Assembly (NCBI GenBank): GCA_026705025.1
Contig: JAPPBN010000051.1
Coordinates: forward strand, 1 to 64,000
Direction: 5' to 3'
Origin: Bin125 sp026705025
Lineage (GTDB): Bacteria; Chloroflexota; Dehalococcoidia; Bin125
Length of the DNA: 64,000 nt
This document shows positions 1 through 7,366 of the stretch, piece after piece (the stretch's first letter is position 1; every line of letters begins with the position of its first letter). The position numbers and the translations under genes were made by a program. The notes beneath the pieces were generated by a model. The model ran no database searches. It saw only the letters and a program-made list of their open reading frames with translations, and was not told where the DNA came from.

Positions 1-630
1 TCGCTGGCCGGATCCGCCCAGATCTGGAACGCCGTTCAGCGTCAGGCCGGATTCATCCCGGCTCACAGCGTCGAGGAACTGCTCGATCTCGCCGTCACAA
101 TCGAACGCCTGCCGAGCGTCAGCGGCCCACGCTGCGCCGTGCTCGGCGGCGGCGGTGGGGTCTCGGTCCTCGCCGCCGACATCTGCGACCGCAACGACAT
201 CCCCGTTCCCTGGTTCGCCGAACAGACCCAGAAGGTGCTCCGAGAGTTCACGCCCGTCGCCGGAACCTCGATTCGCAACCCGCTCGACGCCGGCTTCATG
301 TTCGAGGGCGACAAGATCGAGACCGCCCTGACCGCGGTCGCCGACGATCCGAGCATCGACTGGCTGATGGTCCACACGGGCGCCGACAGCGGCGGTCCGA
401 GCTCACGCCGCGACAACTTCGCCGAGCGAATGGCAAACGACCTCGCCAACGTCGCCCCCAACCTGAGCAAGCCGCTCGCGGTCGTCATCCGTCAGCCCCG
501 AACCAACGTCGGCTTCGAGAGAGGTCTTGACCTCCAACGCCGCCTCAATGAGCGTGGCATCGCTTGCTATCACAGCATCGAATCCTGCGCCCGCGCCGTG
601 CGCCGATACCTCGACTGGAAGAATCGGTAG
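1..630 (+). CDS. NDP-forming acyl-CoA ligase alpha-type protein, C-terminal part
   Basis: The reading frame is open from base 1 and ends at TAG 628-630, so only the C-terminal 209 residues are present. They align by eye with the second half of the full-length paralogue at 38772-40208: both share SLAG, a GGGG run, PVAG and an R-NP motif. The family has a CoA-binding Rossmann domain and succinyl-CoA-ligase-like flavodoxin folds, and it usually pairs with an ATP-grasp beta subunit to interconvert acyl-CoA and acid with ADP or GDP. The window begins just after the position of the phosphorylatable histidine (SHTASLAG in the paralogue), so that residue cannot be checked. No ATP-grasp partner is visible downstream. 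Family confidence is high; the substrate is unknown. Confidence 0.85.
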   Translation, partial: SLAGSAQIWNAVQRQAGFIPAHSVEELLDLAVTIERLPSVSGPRCAVLGGGGGVSVLAADICDRNDIPVPWFAEQTQKVLREFTPVAGTSIRNPLDAGFMFEGDKIETALTAVADDPSIDWLMVHTGADSGGPSSRRDNFAERMANDLANVAPNLSKPLAVVIRQPRTNVGFERGLDLQRRLNERGIACYHSIESCARAVRRYLDWKNR

Positions 631-639
631 GCTATCGAC

Positions 640-948
640 ATGCCCTGGATCAAGCCCCGCCGGTTGCTCAGAGCTCCCGATTCCAGCGTGACCGCGCTGG
701 ACGCCGATGGCGCAACCCTGAACATCGATGGACTGTTCTGTGGAGTCTGTGCCAATCGCGTGACCGCCTCACTGAGCCGGCTGGACGCCGTTGATTCCGC
801 CGATTGCGACCTGGAGTCGGCGACGGCAACGGTCCGTCTGAACGCTCCCGTCGATGAGGACGAACTCCGTCAGGCAGTCCTCGATGCGGCCTACGCCAAG
901 CCGCTGCGCCGAGCCGCTGAACGCACGGCCCGCGCCGTCGGACTCTGA
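640..948 (+). CDS. Small heavy-metal-associated (HMA-like) domain protein
   Basis: The protein has 102 residues with a C-x2-C pair (C34, C37) in the context GLFCGVC. It sits in a beta-alpha-beta-sized segment (about residues 25-90) that resembles the metal-binding domain of copper chaperones and P-type ATPases, where the motif is usually GMTCxxC. No membrane segment or signal peptide is visible. The gene starts 9 bases after the upstream stop and ends 2 bases before the endonuclease IV gene, so the three are probably co-transcribed. No Shine-Dalgarno is evident; TAGGCT at 628-633 lies 6 nt before the ATG and could be a weak leaderless -10. A metal-binding role is inferred from the motif only. 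Confidence 0.65.
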   Translation: MPWIKPRRLLRAPDSSVTALDADGATLNIDGLFCGVCANRVTASLSRLDAVDSADCDLESATATVRLNAPVDEDELRQAVLDAAYAKPLRRAAERTARAVGL

Positions 949-950
949 CG

Positions 951-1838
951 ATGGCGCGGACTCCAAGCCTCGGCGCCCACGTCTCCTCCGCGGGCGGGAT
1001 CGACAAAGCGGTTGAACGAGCGGTCGAAGTAGGCGCCGAGTCGTTCCAGATCTTCGGCGCCGCGCCGCAGATGTGGCGCCGCAAACATCATCCCGACGAA
1101 GACGCCGAGTCATACCGCGCGAAGTTCAAGCAGGCGAGGCTGAAGTCCTCGTTCATCCACGCCGTCTACCTGATCAATCTCGCATCGCCCGACGACGAGC
1201 TGCTGCGTAAATCCACCGATACCTTGACCGCCGAGCTCGACCTGGCCGCAAGAATCGGCGCCGACGGCGTCATCTTCCACGTTGGTTCCCACATGGGATC
1301 GGGCTTCGATCACGCGTTGCCCAGGATCGCCGCCTCCATGACCGAAGCGCTCGATCGAACCCCCGACGACGCGCTGTTGCTGATTGAAAACAACGCCGGC
1401 GCCGGCCGATCCGTCGGTTCCGTCTTCTCCGAGATCTCGGCGATCATGAACGCCGTCGACAATCCCCGAGTCCGCATCTGCCTCGACACTTGCCACGCCC
1501 ACGCCGCCGGCTACAACGTCGCCACTATCGCCGGGCTCAAGGAAACCGTCGACGAATTCCAGCGCGAACTCGGCGCCGACAACTTGGCCGCGATCCATGC
1601 CAACGACTCCAAGACCGAACTCGGCTCGGGCAAAGATCGCCACGAGAACATCGGCCAGGGCAGCATCGGGATCAAAGCCTTCCGCCGAATGGTCAGGAAT
1701 CGACTCCTGCGCAAAGCCGCCTGGCTGCTCGAAGTCCCCGGCTATGAAGGCGGCGGACCCGGCAAGGCCGACGTCGACATGCTCAAAGCTTTGCGCGATG
1801 ACTCCGACGTACCGGAAGTCCCTCAGCCCGCCGAGTAA
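951..1838 (+). CDS. nfo: Endonuclease IV (AP endonuclease, deoxyribonuclease IV)
   Basis: This 295-residue protein matches the usual length of Nfo, the trinuclear-zinc TIM-barrel enzyme that cleaves DNA 5' of abasic sites in base-excision repair. All nine expected metal ligands can be read at near-identical spacing to the E. coli enzyme: H70, H110, E146, D179, H182, H216, D229, H231 and E261. They lie within LIENNAG, CLDTCHA, HANDS and DRHENIG. It starts 2 bases after the HMA-like gene. Its last 16 bases overlap the 3' end of the convergent LysR gene. A complete, probably active repair enzyme. Confidence 0.96.
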   Translation: MARTPSLGAHVSSAGGIDKAVERAVEVGAESFQIFGAAPQMWRRKHHPDEDAESYRAKFKQARLKSSFIHAVYLINLASPDDELLRKSTDTLTAELDLAARIGADGVIFHVGSHMGSGFDHALPRIAASMTEALDRTPDDALLLIENNAGAGRSVGSVFSEISAIMNAVDNPRVRICLDTCHAHAAGYNVATIAGLKETVDEFQRELGADNLAAIHANDSKTELGSGKDRHENIGQGSIGIKAFRRMVRNRLLRKAAWLLEVPGYEGGGPGKADVDMLKALRDDSDVPEVPQPAE

Positions 1839-2803
1839 GGAGCGGCCGGCAAGCGCCGGCTCAGCCCCCGCCCCGGCTGCCCGACGTCGGGCATCACCTC
1901 GACGTTGAACACGTGACCAACCAGGCTCAGGAACGACAGGGCCGCGTCGCTCAGTGAGCGTCGACGCCGCCGGATCACAGCGATGCTGCGCCGGATCGGC
2001 ATCGCCGACTCGATATCGATCGGCGCCAGTTCACCTCGCTTGAGATCCTCTTCAACCGCAACCTTGGGCAGGAACGCAAGCCCCAGACCCCGCAGCACCA
2101 GCCGTTTCGCCATCTCCAGGCTGTCCACGTCGATCGAATGCCGAGGCGCAACCCCTGAGTTGTGGAACACGGCCTGGCTGATCGAGTGATAGCTGCTGCC
2201 GGTATCAAAGAAAATCACCGCCTCATTGGCAATCTCCGCCGGCGTCGCGATCCCCTGCACCGCCAGCGGATGCGTCCGGCTGGCGAGCAAGACAATGTCG
2301 TCCTCGTAGAGCGGCACCGATTCAATCTCCGCGTGCCCGAGCTCCCGCTCGAACCCAATCTGGACCTCATCGTCCAGCACCATCTGCGACACTTCCTGGC
2401 TGCGTCCGGTACGGATCGAAATCTCCACATTGGGCTGCGCCGCCGCGTAGCGCTGCAGCAGGCCGGGCAACACGTACGTCCCTACGGTCGGCGCCGTCCC
2501 GATGACCAGGCTGCCGCCGCCGCCCGCTCGCAGCGCATGCACCGCCTCGGCCGCGTCGCGCGCCGCCTGCAGCGTTCGCTGCGCATGAGGCAGCAGGGCC
2601 CGACCGGCGTCGGTCAGACGCACCCGACGCCCCAGTCGTTCGAACAGGCCGACGCCCAGTTGCGCCTCCATCTGCGCAATCCGCGCAGACACGGTCGGTT
2701 GCGTCAGATTTAAGCGTTCAGCAGCCCGGGAGAAGGACCGCGCCGCCGAAACCTCGACGAACGCCTCCAATCTGGCCAGATCAATCCCGTGGATGCCCTG
2801 CAT
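1823..2803 (-). CDS. LysR-family transcriptional regulator
   Basis: The protein has 326 residues with an N-terminal winged helix-turn-helix (about 10-65, FSRAAERLNLTQPTVS, then the wing ending in LTDAGR). A periplasmic-binding-protein-like effector domain follows (about 95-300). The ATG at 2803 is preceded by a GGGAGG ribosome site. It is the last gene of a leftward operon after the ferredoxin (21-base gap), not divergent from its target as many LysR genes are, so its targets cannot be guessed from position. The final 25 residues, rich in Arg and Pro, run into the convergent endonuclease IV gene. The ligand is unknown. Confidence 0.93.
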   Translation of the reverse strand: MQGIHGIDLARLEAFVEVSAARSFSRAAERLNLTQPTVSARIAQMEAQLGVGLFERLGRRVRLTDAGRALLPHAQRTLQAARDAAEAVHALRAGGGGSLVIGTAPTVGTYVLPGLLQRYAAAQPNVEISIRTGRSQEVSQMVLDDEVQIGFERELGHAEIESVPLYEDDIVLLASRTHPLAVQGIATPAEIANEAVIFFDTGSSYHSISQAVFHNSGVAPRHSIDVDSLEMAKRLVLRGLGLAFLPKVAVEEDLKRGELAPIDIESAMPIRRSIAVIRRRRRSLSDAALSFLSLVGHVFNVEVMPDVGQPGRGLSRRLPAAPYSAG

Positions 2804-2824
2804 GGCGCTGCCTCCCGCCGCCGA

Positions 2825-3145
2825 TTAGCCCGAGCGAACTCCGGTCTTACGAACCGTCACATCGCCGTACACGCCCAATTGGCATGCCAGGCGAACCGGA
2901 TCCTCAAGCGCGCGCCGCCCTCGCTGATTGAGCAGCGCCTCCTCCTCGGCCCGTCCCATCTCCGACAGGTGCTCCGTCCCCGACACGACGGTGACGAAGC
3001 ACCCCGCACATCGGCATTCCATGTTGCATTGGTTCGGCCACCAGAATCCCGCGTCGCGCGCCGCCTGCATCAACCGCTCACCATCCGGCACTTCAACCGT
3101 CAGCCCCGACGGCTCAATCGTGACGGTGTGGCGCTGACCGAACAT
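2825..3145 (-). CDS. 2Fe-2S ferredoxin, adrenodoxin-like spacing
   Basis: A 106-residue beta-grasp ferredoxin. The cluster ligands read as C40-x5-C46-x2-C49 with the fourth at C88 in RLACQ, which is the adrenodoxin/putidaredoxin-type spacing rather than the plant type; an extra Cys (C44) lies between the first two. I chose the ATG at 3145 because it falls 4 bases after the upstream stop, whereas the longer frame (to 3202) would overlap that gene deeply. Such ferredoxins pass electrons to oxygenases, P450s or Fe-S enzymes. No oxygenase is adjacent, so the partner is unknown. Confidence 0.88.
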   Translation of the reverse strand: MFGQRHTVTIEPSGLTVEVPDGERLMQAARDAGFWWPNQCNMECRCAGCFVTVVSGTEHLSEMGRAEEEALLNQRGRRALEDPVRLACQLGVYGDVTVRKTGVRSG

Positions 3146-3149
3146 CACA

Positions 3150-3518
3150 TCACCCCGGCACGTCCGACGCATAATCCGACCGCCGAACAGCGGCGAATCC
3201 AAGAAAATCGTCTTCCCAGCTCAACACCTGCTCCACGAACTGTCTGGGCACCGGACGGATCTGAGACGTATCGATGCCGTCCGTCGACAGCGTCTCCGGC
3301 GGCGGACCCACCTGGACGTTCTCCTCTGTCATCTTCTGCATCACCGAGTCAACCACCAACGCCCGCGCTTCGGGGTCGACGCCCTCTTCAATCGATGTCC
3401 ATTCCATGTCCAGCACGAGATCGACGAAACCGCTCGTCACCATCAGCCCTTCTTCGGACAGCTGCTCGGCGATCCACTCCCCCGCCTCATTCATCAGCGC
3501 TTCGCTCGGTCTCGACAT
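3150..3518 (-). CDS. Hypothetical acidic protein upstream of ferredoxin
   Basis: I do not recognise this 122-residue protein. It is acidic and mostly helical in appearance, with no signal peptide, membrane segment or cysteine cluster. It lies between a small membrane protein and the ferredoxin in a tight leftward operon, with 4 bases to the ferredoxin start. The ATG at 3518 is preferred, with AAGGGA upstream at slightly long spacing; a GTG at 3539 would add seven residues. A link to the ferredoxin is inferred from operon position only. Confidence 0.6.
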   Translation of the reverse strand: MSRPSEALMNEAGEWIAEQLSEEGLMVTSGFVDLVLDMEWTSIEEGVDPEARALVVDSVMQKMTEENVQVGPPPETLSTDGIDTSQIRPVPRQFVEQVLSWEDDFLGFAAVRRSDYASDVPG

Positions 3519-3553
3519 GGTCAGAGCAGTTCCCTTCACGTCCGGCAGGCGGT

Positions 3554-3802
3554 CTACTCGCCCCCGCCGACGATTTCCGGTCGATGACTGTCGGTGATCG
3601 TCACGTCGTTGTCGACGCCCAGGCCCGATTGCAATATCACGATGAGCAACATCAACAGAACGACGCCGCCGATCACGATCAGCAATGGTTTTCGCAGTCG
3701 AGCGGCAAACCGCCCGCCCACACCCATGGTCAGACGTGAGAGCGACGTCAAAATGGCCGCTAGCTGGCCGTTAAGGCCTCGAAGATTCATCACGTCCGGC
3801 AT
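3554..3802 (-). CDS. Small single-pass membrane protein
   Basis: The protein has 82 residues, or 78 from the next ATG at 3790. One strongly hydrophobic stretch (about residues 39-58, LLIVIGGVVLLMLLIVIL) follows an Arg/Lys-rich segment, suggesting a cytoplasmic N terminus and a short external tail. The open frame continues upstream to 4285, but that part would be antisense to the nitronate monooxygenase gene and looks non-coding, so I start here. It is the first gene of the leftward operon leading to the ferredoxin and LysR genes. Function unknown. Confidence 0.5.
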   Translation of the reverse strand: MPDVMNLRGLNGQLAAILTSLSRLTMGVGGRFAARLRKPLLIVIGGVVLLMLLIVILQSGLGVDNDVTITDSHRPEIVGGGE

Positions 3803-3836
3803 GCGCTCATGGTACTGGCGTTTGTGTCCCGTTCGG

Positions 3837-3865
3837 TTGACCACGTCCATGACCACTAGAACAAT
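3837..3865 (+). promoter_or_regulatory. Candidate sigma-70 promoter for the nitronate monooxygenase gene
   Basis: TTGACC at 3837-3842 and AACAAT at 3860-3865 are separated by 17 bases, in the 153-base divergent region before the gene at 3956. The -35 matches consensus at 5 of 6 positions and the -10 at 4 of 6. This was found by eye. Confidence 0.35.
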
Positions 3866-3955
3866 GCGACTTGCACAGGAAACGGCAATCGATGCTGTCG
3901 CCCACTTCACGACCAACGTGTGCGACGATGCACGGACAGAGCAAGTGAGTAAACC

Positions 3956-5107
3956 ATGACACGTCCCATTCTGCACACGGACATGTGCGACCTGCTGGAT
4001 ATCGAGTACCCGATCGCGCTCGCCGGCATGGGTCCCACGACCGGCGGCGGGCAAGCCGGCATCGCTGGCCCTGAGCTCGTGGCTGCCATCTCCAACGCCG
4101 GCGGACTCGGCGTCCTCGGAGCGGCCGGATTCCCGCCCGACCGCCTCGAAGCGCAGATCCGCCGCATCCAGGACCTCACCGACCGGCCCTTCGGCGTCGA
4201 CATCCTCGTGCCTTCCAACGTCGCCCGACGCCCCAGCGGACGCGAACGGCCGAAGGATCCGCGCGACCTGTTGCCTGAGGATCACAAGGAAGTGATCGGC
4301 GGCATCCGCGCCAACCTAGATCTGCCCGACGTTCAGGCGCCCCGCGCCGACGTGCGCACGCCGCGCTTCACGCCCCAGGATCAGGTCGACACCATCACCG
4401 GCATGCAGGTGCCCGTCCTCGCGACCGGTCTGGGCAATCCTGCCCCCTTTGTCGACCAGGTCCACGAGGCCAACGGCAAAGTCATCTCGCTCGTCGGCAA
4501 CGTCAAGAACGCCCGCCGCGTCAACGAAGGCAACGCCGACATCGTCGTCGCCCAGGGTCACGAGGCCGGCGGCCACACCGGCCGGATCGGCACCATGGCC
4601 CTGCTCCCCCAGGTGCTCGACGCCGTCGCCCCCAAACCCGTGATCGCCGCCGGAGGCATCGGCGACGGCCGCGGCCTCGCCGCCGCCCTCGCCATGGGCT
4701 GCGTCGGCGTCTGGTGCGGCACCGTCTTCATCCCCACCCAGGAAGCCAACCTCGACGAGTTCCGCAAGCGCCGCATCCTCGCCGCCAACGACGAGGACAC
4801 CCGCGTCACCCGTCTCTACTCGGGCAAGACCATGCGCAACATCACCAACGAGCTCATCGAAGCCTGGGAGGACTCCGGTACCCAGGCCCTGCCCATGGGC
4901 CTCCAGGGACTCCTCATCGCCGACATCGCCGAGGCCGCCAAGCAGGGCGAACGGGAAGACCTCCTGATGAACGCCGCCGGACAGATTTCCGGCCTCCTCA
5001 ACGAACTCCGCCCCGCCGCCGAAGTCCTCGAAGAAATGGTCCGGGAAGCGGTAGAGGTATTCACCTCGAGGCTGCCGGCAAACGTCAAAGTCGCCGTCGG
5101 GGCATAG
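3956..5107 (+). CDS. Nitronate monooxygenase / 2-nitropropane dioxygenase-like flavoprotein
   Basis: A 383-residue TIM-barrel FMN enzyme. Family features visible are the N-terminal PIALAGMG strand (about 18-25), the GHEAGGHTG motif (about 200-208) and the phosphate-binding AAGGIGDGRG loop (about 231). Relatives oxidise alkyl nitronates or act as FabK-type enoyl-ACP reductases or other FMN oxidoreductases; sequence alone does not separate these. A 40-residue insertion after the second strand (about 85-125, rich in Pro and Arg) lengthens it beyond the roughly 320-360 residues common in the family. It stands alone between divergent and downstream promoters. Confidence 0.85.
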   Translation: MTRPILHTDMCDLLDIEYPIALAGMGPTTGGGQAGIAGPELVAAISNAGGLGVLGAAGFPPDRLEAQIRRIQDLTDRPFGVDILVPSNVARRPSGRERPKDPRDLLPEDHKEVIGGIRANLDLPDVQAPRADVRTPRFTPQDQVDTITGMQVPVLATGLGNPAPFVDQVHEANGKVISLVGNVKNARRVNEGNADIVVAQGHEAGGHTGRIGTMALLPQVLDAVAPKPVIAAGGIGDGRGLAAALAMGCVGVWCGTVFIPTQEANLDEFRKRRILAANDEDTRVTRLYSGKTMRNITNELIEAWEDSGTQALPMGLQGLLIADIAEAAKQGEREDLLMNAAGQISGLLNELRPAAEVLEEMVREAVEVFTSRLPANVKVAVGA

Positions 5108-5125
5108 ATCCGGCACCCTTTCGAC

Positions 5126-5154
5126 TTGACGTGATAGAGCGTATGTTCTATTAT
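5126..5154 (+). promoter_or_regulatory. Strong promoter with LexA-box-like palindrome in the spacer
   Basis: TTGACG (5126-5131), a 17-base spacer and TATTAT (5149-5154) make the best sigma-70-type promoter I find in the window. Inside it, 5134-5151 reads ATAGAGC-GTAT-GTTCTAT. This is a palindrome with one mismatch between its 7-base arms, close to the Gram-positive and actinobacterial SOS operator core GAAC-N4-GTTC. It overlaps the spacer and most of the -10, so a bound repressor would block polymerase. The match to LexA specificity is an inference. Confidence 0.55.
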
Positions 5155-5173
5155 GGGCCGCGGAGGAGGTCCG

Positions 5174-6151
5174 ATGCCCGAGGGTACCGAGGACAAGCTC
5201 GCTCAGTGTTTTCGAACACTGGATGAGGCGATTGCGACCGTTGCTCAAGAAGAGTTTGAGTCCCTACGCAGAGGTCACCGCTCCGCGTACGTAACCACGC
5301 AAGTCGCGAGGGCCCTCGGTGAGCTAAAGCGACTTCGGCAACCAAGAGGCGCTCCTCCTTCATATGATGATCCTTGGGTGGTGCTGTGCTACGTCCTTTG
5401 GTATCAGCCGGCCCAAACGTTTCTCGCTCTCAAGTGTCTGGAGCGACTCGCGCGACTCCGCTCGCATGAGCGGCTTCACATTGTCGACTTCGGTTGCGGT
5501 GCGTTAGCCACAGAGATGGCCGTCGACATCGCCCTGGCCACGGGTTATCTGGACTCCAGTGCGAGAGAGCCTTCAGATGTCATGGTCGACTCACTGGACA
5601 GCTCAGCCACGATGATCCGATTTGGCGAGGCCATCTCAAGAGAGTTGCTGAACTCCATTAGTTGGCCTGGTGACGAGTCAGACATCTGGTCTGAGCGGAA
5701 CCTTGTGGATGCTTCCGACTGGAACTTCACGGAGGTCGGCGACTTCGTGGATACTTGGCTTATGGGCTTGCACGCCGTGTACGACCAAAGCATCGACTCC
5801 GCGCAATCTCAAGTCGCCGCGATTGACGAGTTGGTCGGCGCCGATTGCATCCTGCTCACCACTCACTCCTTGAAGGCATCACTGCTAAGACGAGTACTGC
5901 CCAAGGATGAGAGTTCAAGAATTATTCGCCTGTCTGCTGCGAAGATCGAAAGAGAATCGCTGCCGTCAATGGACAGAATCAAGGAAATGAGGATGGAGAT
6001 ACGGAGGTTTGCAGTCGGGTCTAAGCTGCCGGACTCCCACTCGGACGACATTGCTCTTGTGAGGAGCTACATGGGCGGAGTGCCCGATCTCTTCCAGAGC
6101 ATCGATAGGGTCAGTTGTCGATTGCATGCGCGAGAGGAAGACCAGGGGTGA
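5174..6151 (+). CDS. Methyltransferase-fold protein of the radical SAM cassette
   Basis: The protein has 325 residues. The clearest motif is a glycine-rich SAM-binding loop, IVDFGCGALAT, at about residues 101-111, typical of class I methyltransferases; I do not recognise the family beyond that. I start at ATG 5174, which has a strong GGAGGAGG site at 5162-5169. An earlier in-frame ATG at 5153 lies inside the -10 hexamer and cannot be used from this promoter. It overlaps the following radical SAM gene as GTGA, implying coupled translation. Base composition is visibly lower in GC (about 55-57% in sampled lines), with AGA, ATA and TTA codons scarce elsewhere here, suggesting acquisition by transfer. 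The substrate is unknown. Confidence 0.7.
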   Translation: MPEGTEDKLAQCFRTLDEAIATVAQEEFESLRRGHRSAYVTTQVARALGELKRLRQPRGAPPSYDDPWVVLCYVLWYQPAQTFLALKCLERLARLRSHERLHIVDFGCGALATEMAVDIALATGYLDSSAREPSDVMVDSLDSSATMIRFGEAISRELLNSISWPGDESDIWSERNLVDASDWNFTEVGDFVDTWLMGLHAVYDQSIDSAQSQVAAIDELVGADCILLTTHSLKASLLRRVLPKDESSRIIRLSAAKIERESLPSMDRIKEMRMEIRRFAVGSKLPDSHSDDIALVRSYMGGVPDLFQSIDRVSCRLHAREEDQG

Positions 6152-7074
6152 CAACACCGCGTCAACTCTCCTTCGACCTAGATCCCTCCGACCCAATGGC
6201 TCGGACTCTAGGACGCGGTGCCTTCGAAGCGACACCAGTGCATGTTGGCCAGATCCTCACCAAGGCCAGCGGATTCATGGAAGACTACGACTACACCCTG
6301 AATCCCTACTCGGGATGTGGCTTCGGGTGCACCTACTGCTATGCGGCGTTCTTTGCCAAGGATGCGGAGAGGCGGGACCAGTGGGGAATCTGGGTCGATG
6401 TGAAGAAGAATGCCATGGACGTTCTCAACAGGCCGCGACAGAGAGCGAAACTCGACGATGCGAGGATCTACATGTCATCGGTAACCGACGCATATCAACC
6501 CGTGGAGCGAGAGCTTTGCCTAACGCGTGGCCTTCTTGAGATTATGGCTGATGGTCACAGGCCGAAATTAGTAGTTCAGACGCGTTCGCCGGATGTCACA
6601 CGAGACGTCGACCTGTTTCGCCAAATCGAGGCCAACGGAGGTCGGGTACAGGTCAACATGTCAATCACGACTGACAACGAGACAGTCCGCAAGACATTTG
6701 AGCCCCAGTGTCCAAGCAACGCGCAACGACTCAGGGCGCTGGAGACAGTGCACGAAGCAGGAATCCAGACGTGCATCACGTTGTGTCCGCTTCTTTGGAC
6801 TGACGACGCTCAGCAGCTCGCTTTGTCCCTCATCGCGACCGGCGTCAAGAGGATCATCATCCAGCCCTTCAAGTTCAAGACCGGGAAATTTGTCGCACAG
6901 ACCCGCCAGGGGGCGCTGGACTTGATGTCGGAACTGCTGGGATGTCCTAACTCCTTGATTGAGCGCGAGTACATGAAGCGGTACACCGCCACTCGACAGA
7001 TCCTCAGAGACATCGCACGCGAGAACCGCGTGTGGCTTGGCGAGGAAAAGGACGGCTTCGCCCCGCCTTTCTAA
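6148..7074 (+). CDS. Radical SAM protein, spore-photoproduct-lyase-like
   Basis: The protein has 308 residues from GTG 6148, preceded by GAGGAAG and overlapping the upstream stop by 4 bases; an ATG at 6115 would overlap by 37. The 4Fe-4S/SAM motif is C57-x3-C61-x2-C64 in NPYSGCGFGCTYCYA, the form seen in SplB-like and Rv2578c-like proteins often labelled DNA repair photolyase. TRSP at about 142-145 and the IQPFKF strand also fit. In SplB this fold repairs thymine dimers of spore DNA; most relatives are uncharacterised. Pairing with a methyltransferase-fold gene behind a LexA-like operator suggests a nucleic-acid repair or modification role, which is inference. Confidence 0.82.
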   Translation: MTTPRQLSFDLDPSDPMARTLGRGAFEATPVHVGQILTKASGFMEDYDYTLNPYSGCGFGCTYCYAAFFAKDAERRDQWGIWVDVKKNAMDVLNRPRQRAKLDDARIYMSSVTDAYQPVERELCLTRGLLEIMADGHRPKLVVQTRSPDVTRDVDLFRQIEANGGRVQVNMSITTDNETVRKTFEPQCPSNAQRLRALETVHEAGIQTCITLCPLLWTDDAQQLALSLIATGVKRIIIQPFKFKTGKFVAQTRQGALDLMSELLGCPNSLIEREYMKRYTATRQILRDIARENRVWLGEEKDGFAPPF

Positions 7075-7149
7075 GTGGTTCTCCTGGCCGTTGACCCCAC
7101 CGGCCCGGCACCCGACCACCTGCCGAACGCTCCGACCCCAGACCGCCAA

Positions 7150-7320
7150 TACCCGACCACAACCGCACAGATCCGAACAGAATCGAACAAATACCTGCAC
7201 CGCAACCCGACCACAGCCGACCAAAATCAACCACTTCCAACCACCCCGAAACTCATGAAACCCCGCAAAACACTGGAGGTGTTCGCCTTTTTCTCTGGTT
7301 CCTGCGCCAGGAAAATTTTT
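7150..7320 (+). repeat. G-poor intergenic element, copy 1
   Basis: This fills most of the 292-base gap at 7075-7366. The + strand is rich in C and A and poor in G. It carries CCGAACA/TCGAACA boxes (about 7173-7190), then a run of CCGACCA and CAACCA units, then the invariant 17-mer CCCGCAAAACACTGGAG (7262-7278), then an A/T-tailed hairpin. The same layout recurs at about 29090-29292 and, inverted, at about 37722-37870. Each copy lies downstream of a gene in the sense orientation; here that gene is the radical SAM gene. Confidence 0.7.
7299..7320 (+). terminator. Intrinsic terminator of the radical SAM cassette
   Basis: TTCCTG (7299-7304), loop CGC and CAGGAA (7308-7313) form a 6-base stem, followed by AATTTTT to 7320. 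Stem plus T-tract downstream of the cassette, on the same strand, fits Rho-independent termination. It is also the terminal hairpin of the G-poor element. Confidence 0.6.
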
Positions 7321-7354
7321 CTGCCAACCACCCTGATGCGCACAGATCGCCTCC

Positions 7355-7360
7355 TACAAT
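7355..7360 (+). promoter_or_regulatory. Leaderless -10 element for the first CoA-transferase
   Basis: TACAAT lies 6 bases before the ATG at 7367, and no Shine-Dalgarno is present between them. Transcription starting about 7 bases after the hexamer would begin at the start codon itself. No good -35 is visible. Confidence 0.5.
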
Positions 7361-7366
7361 CCCACC

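Noticed and set aside
3803..4285. N-terminal extension of the small membrane protein gene
   Set aside because: The added part is antisense to the start of the nitronate monooxygenase gene and has no family character. A start at 3802 or 3790 suffices for the membrane segment.
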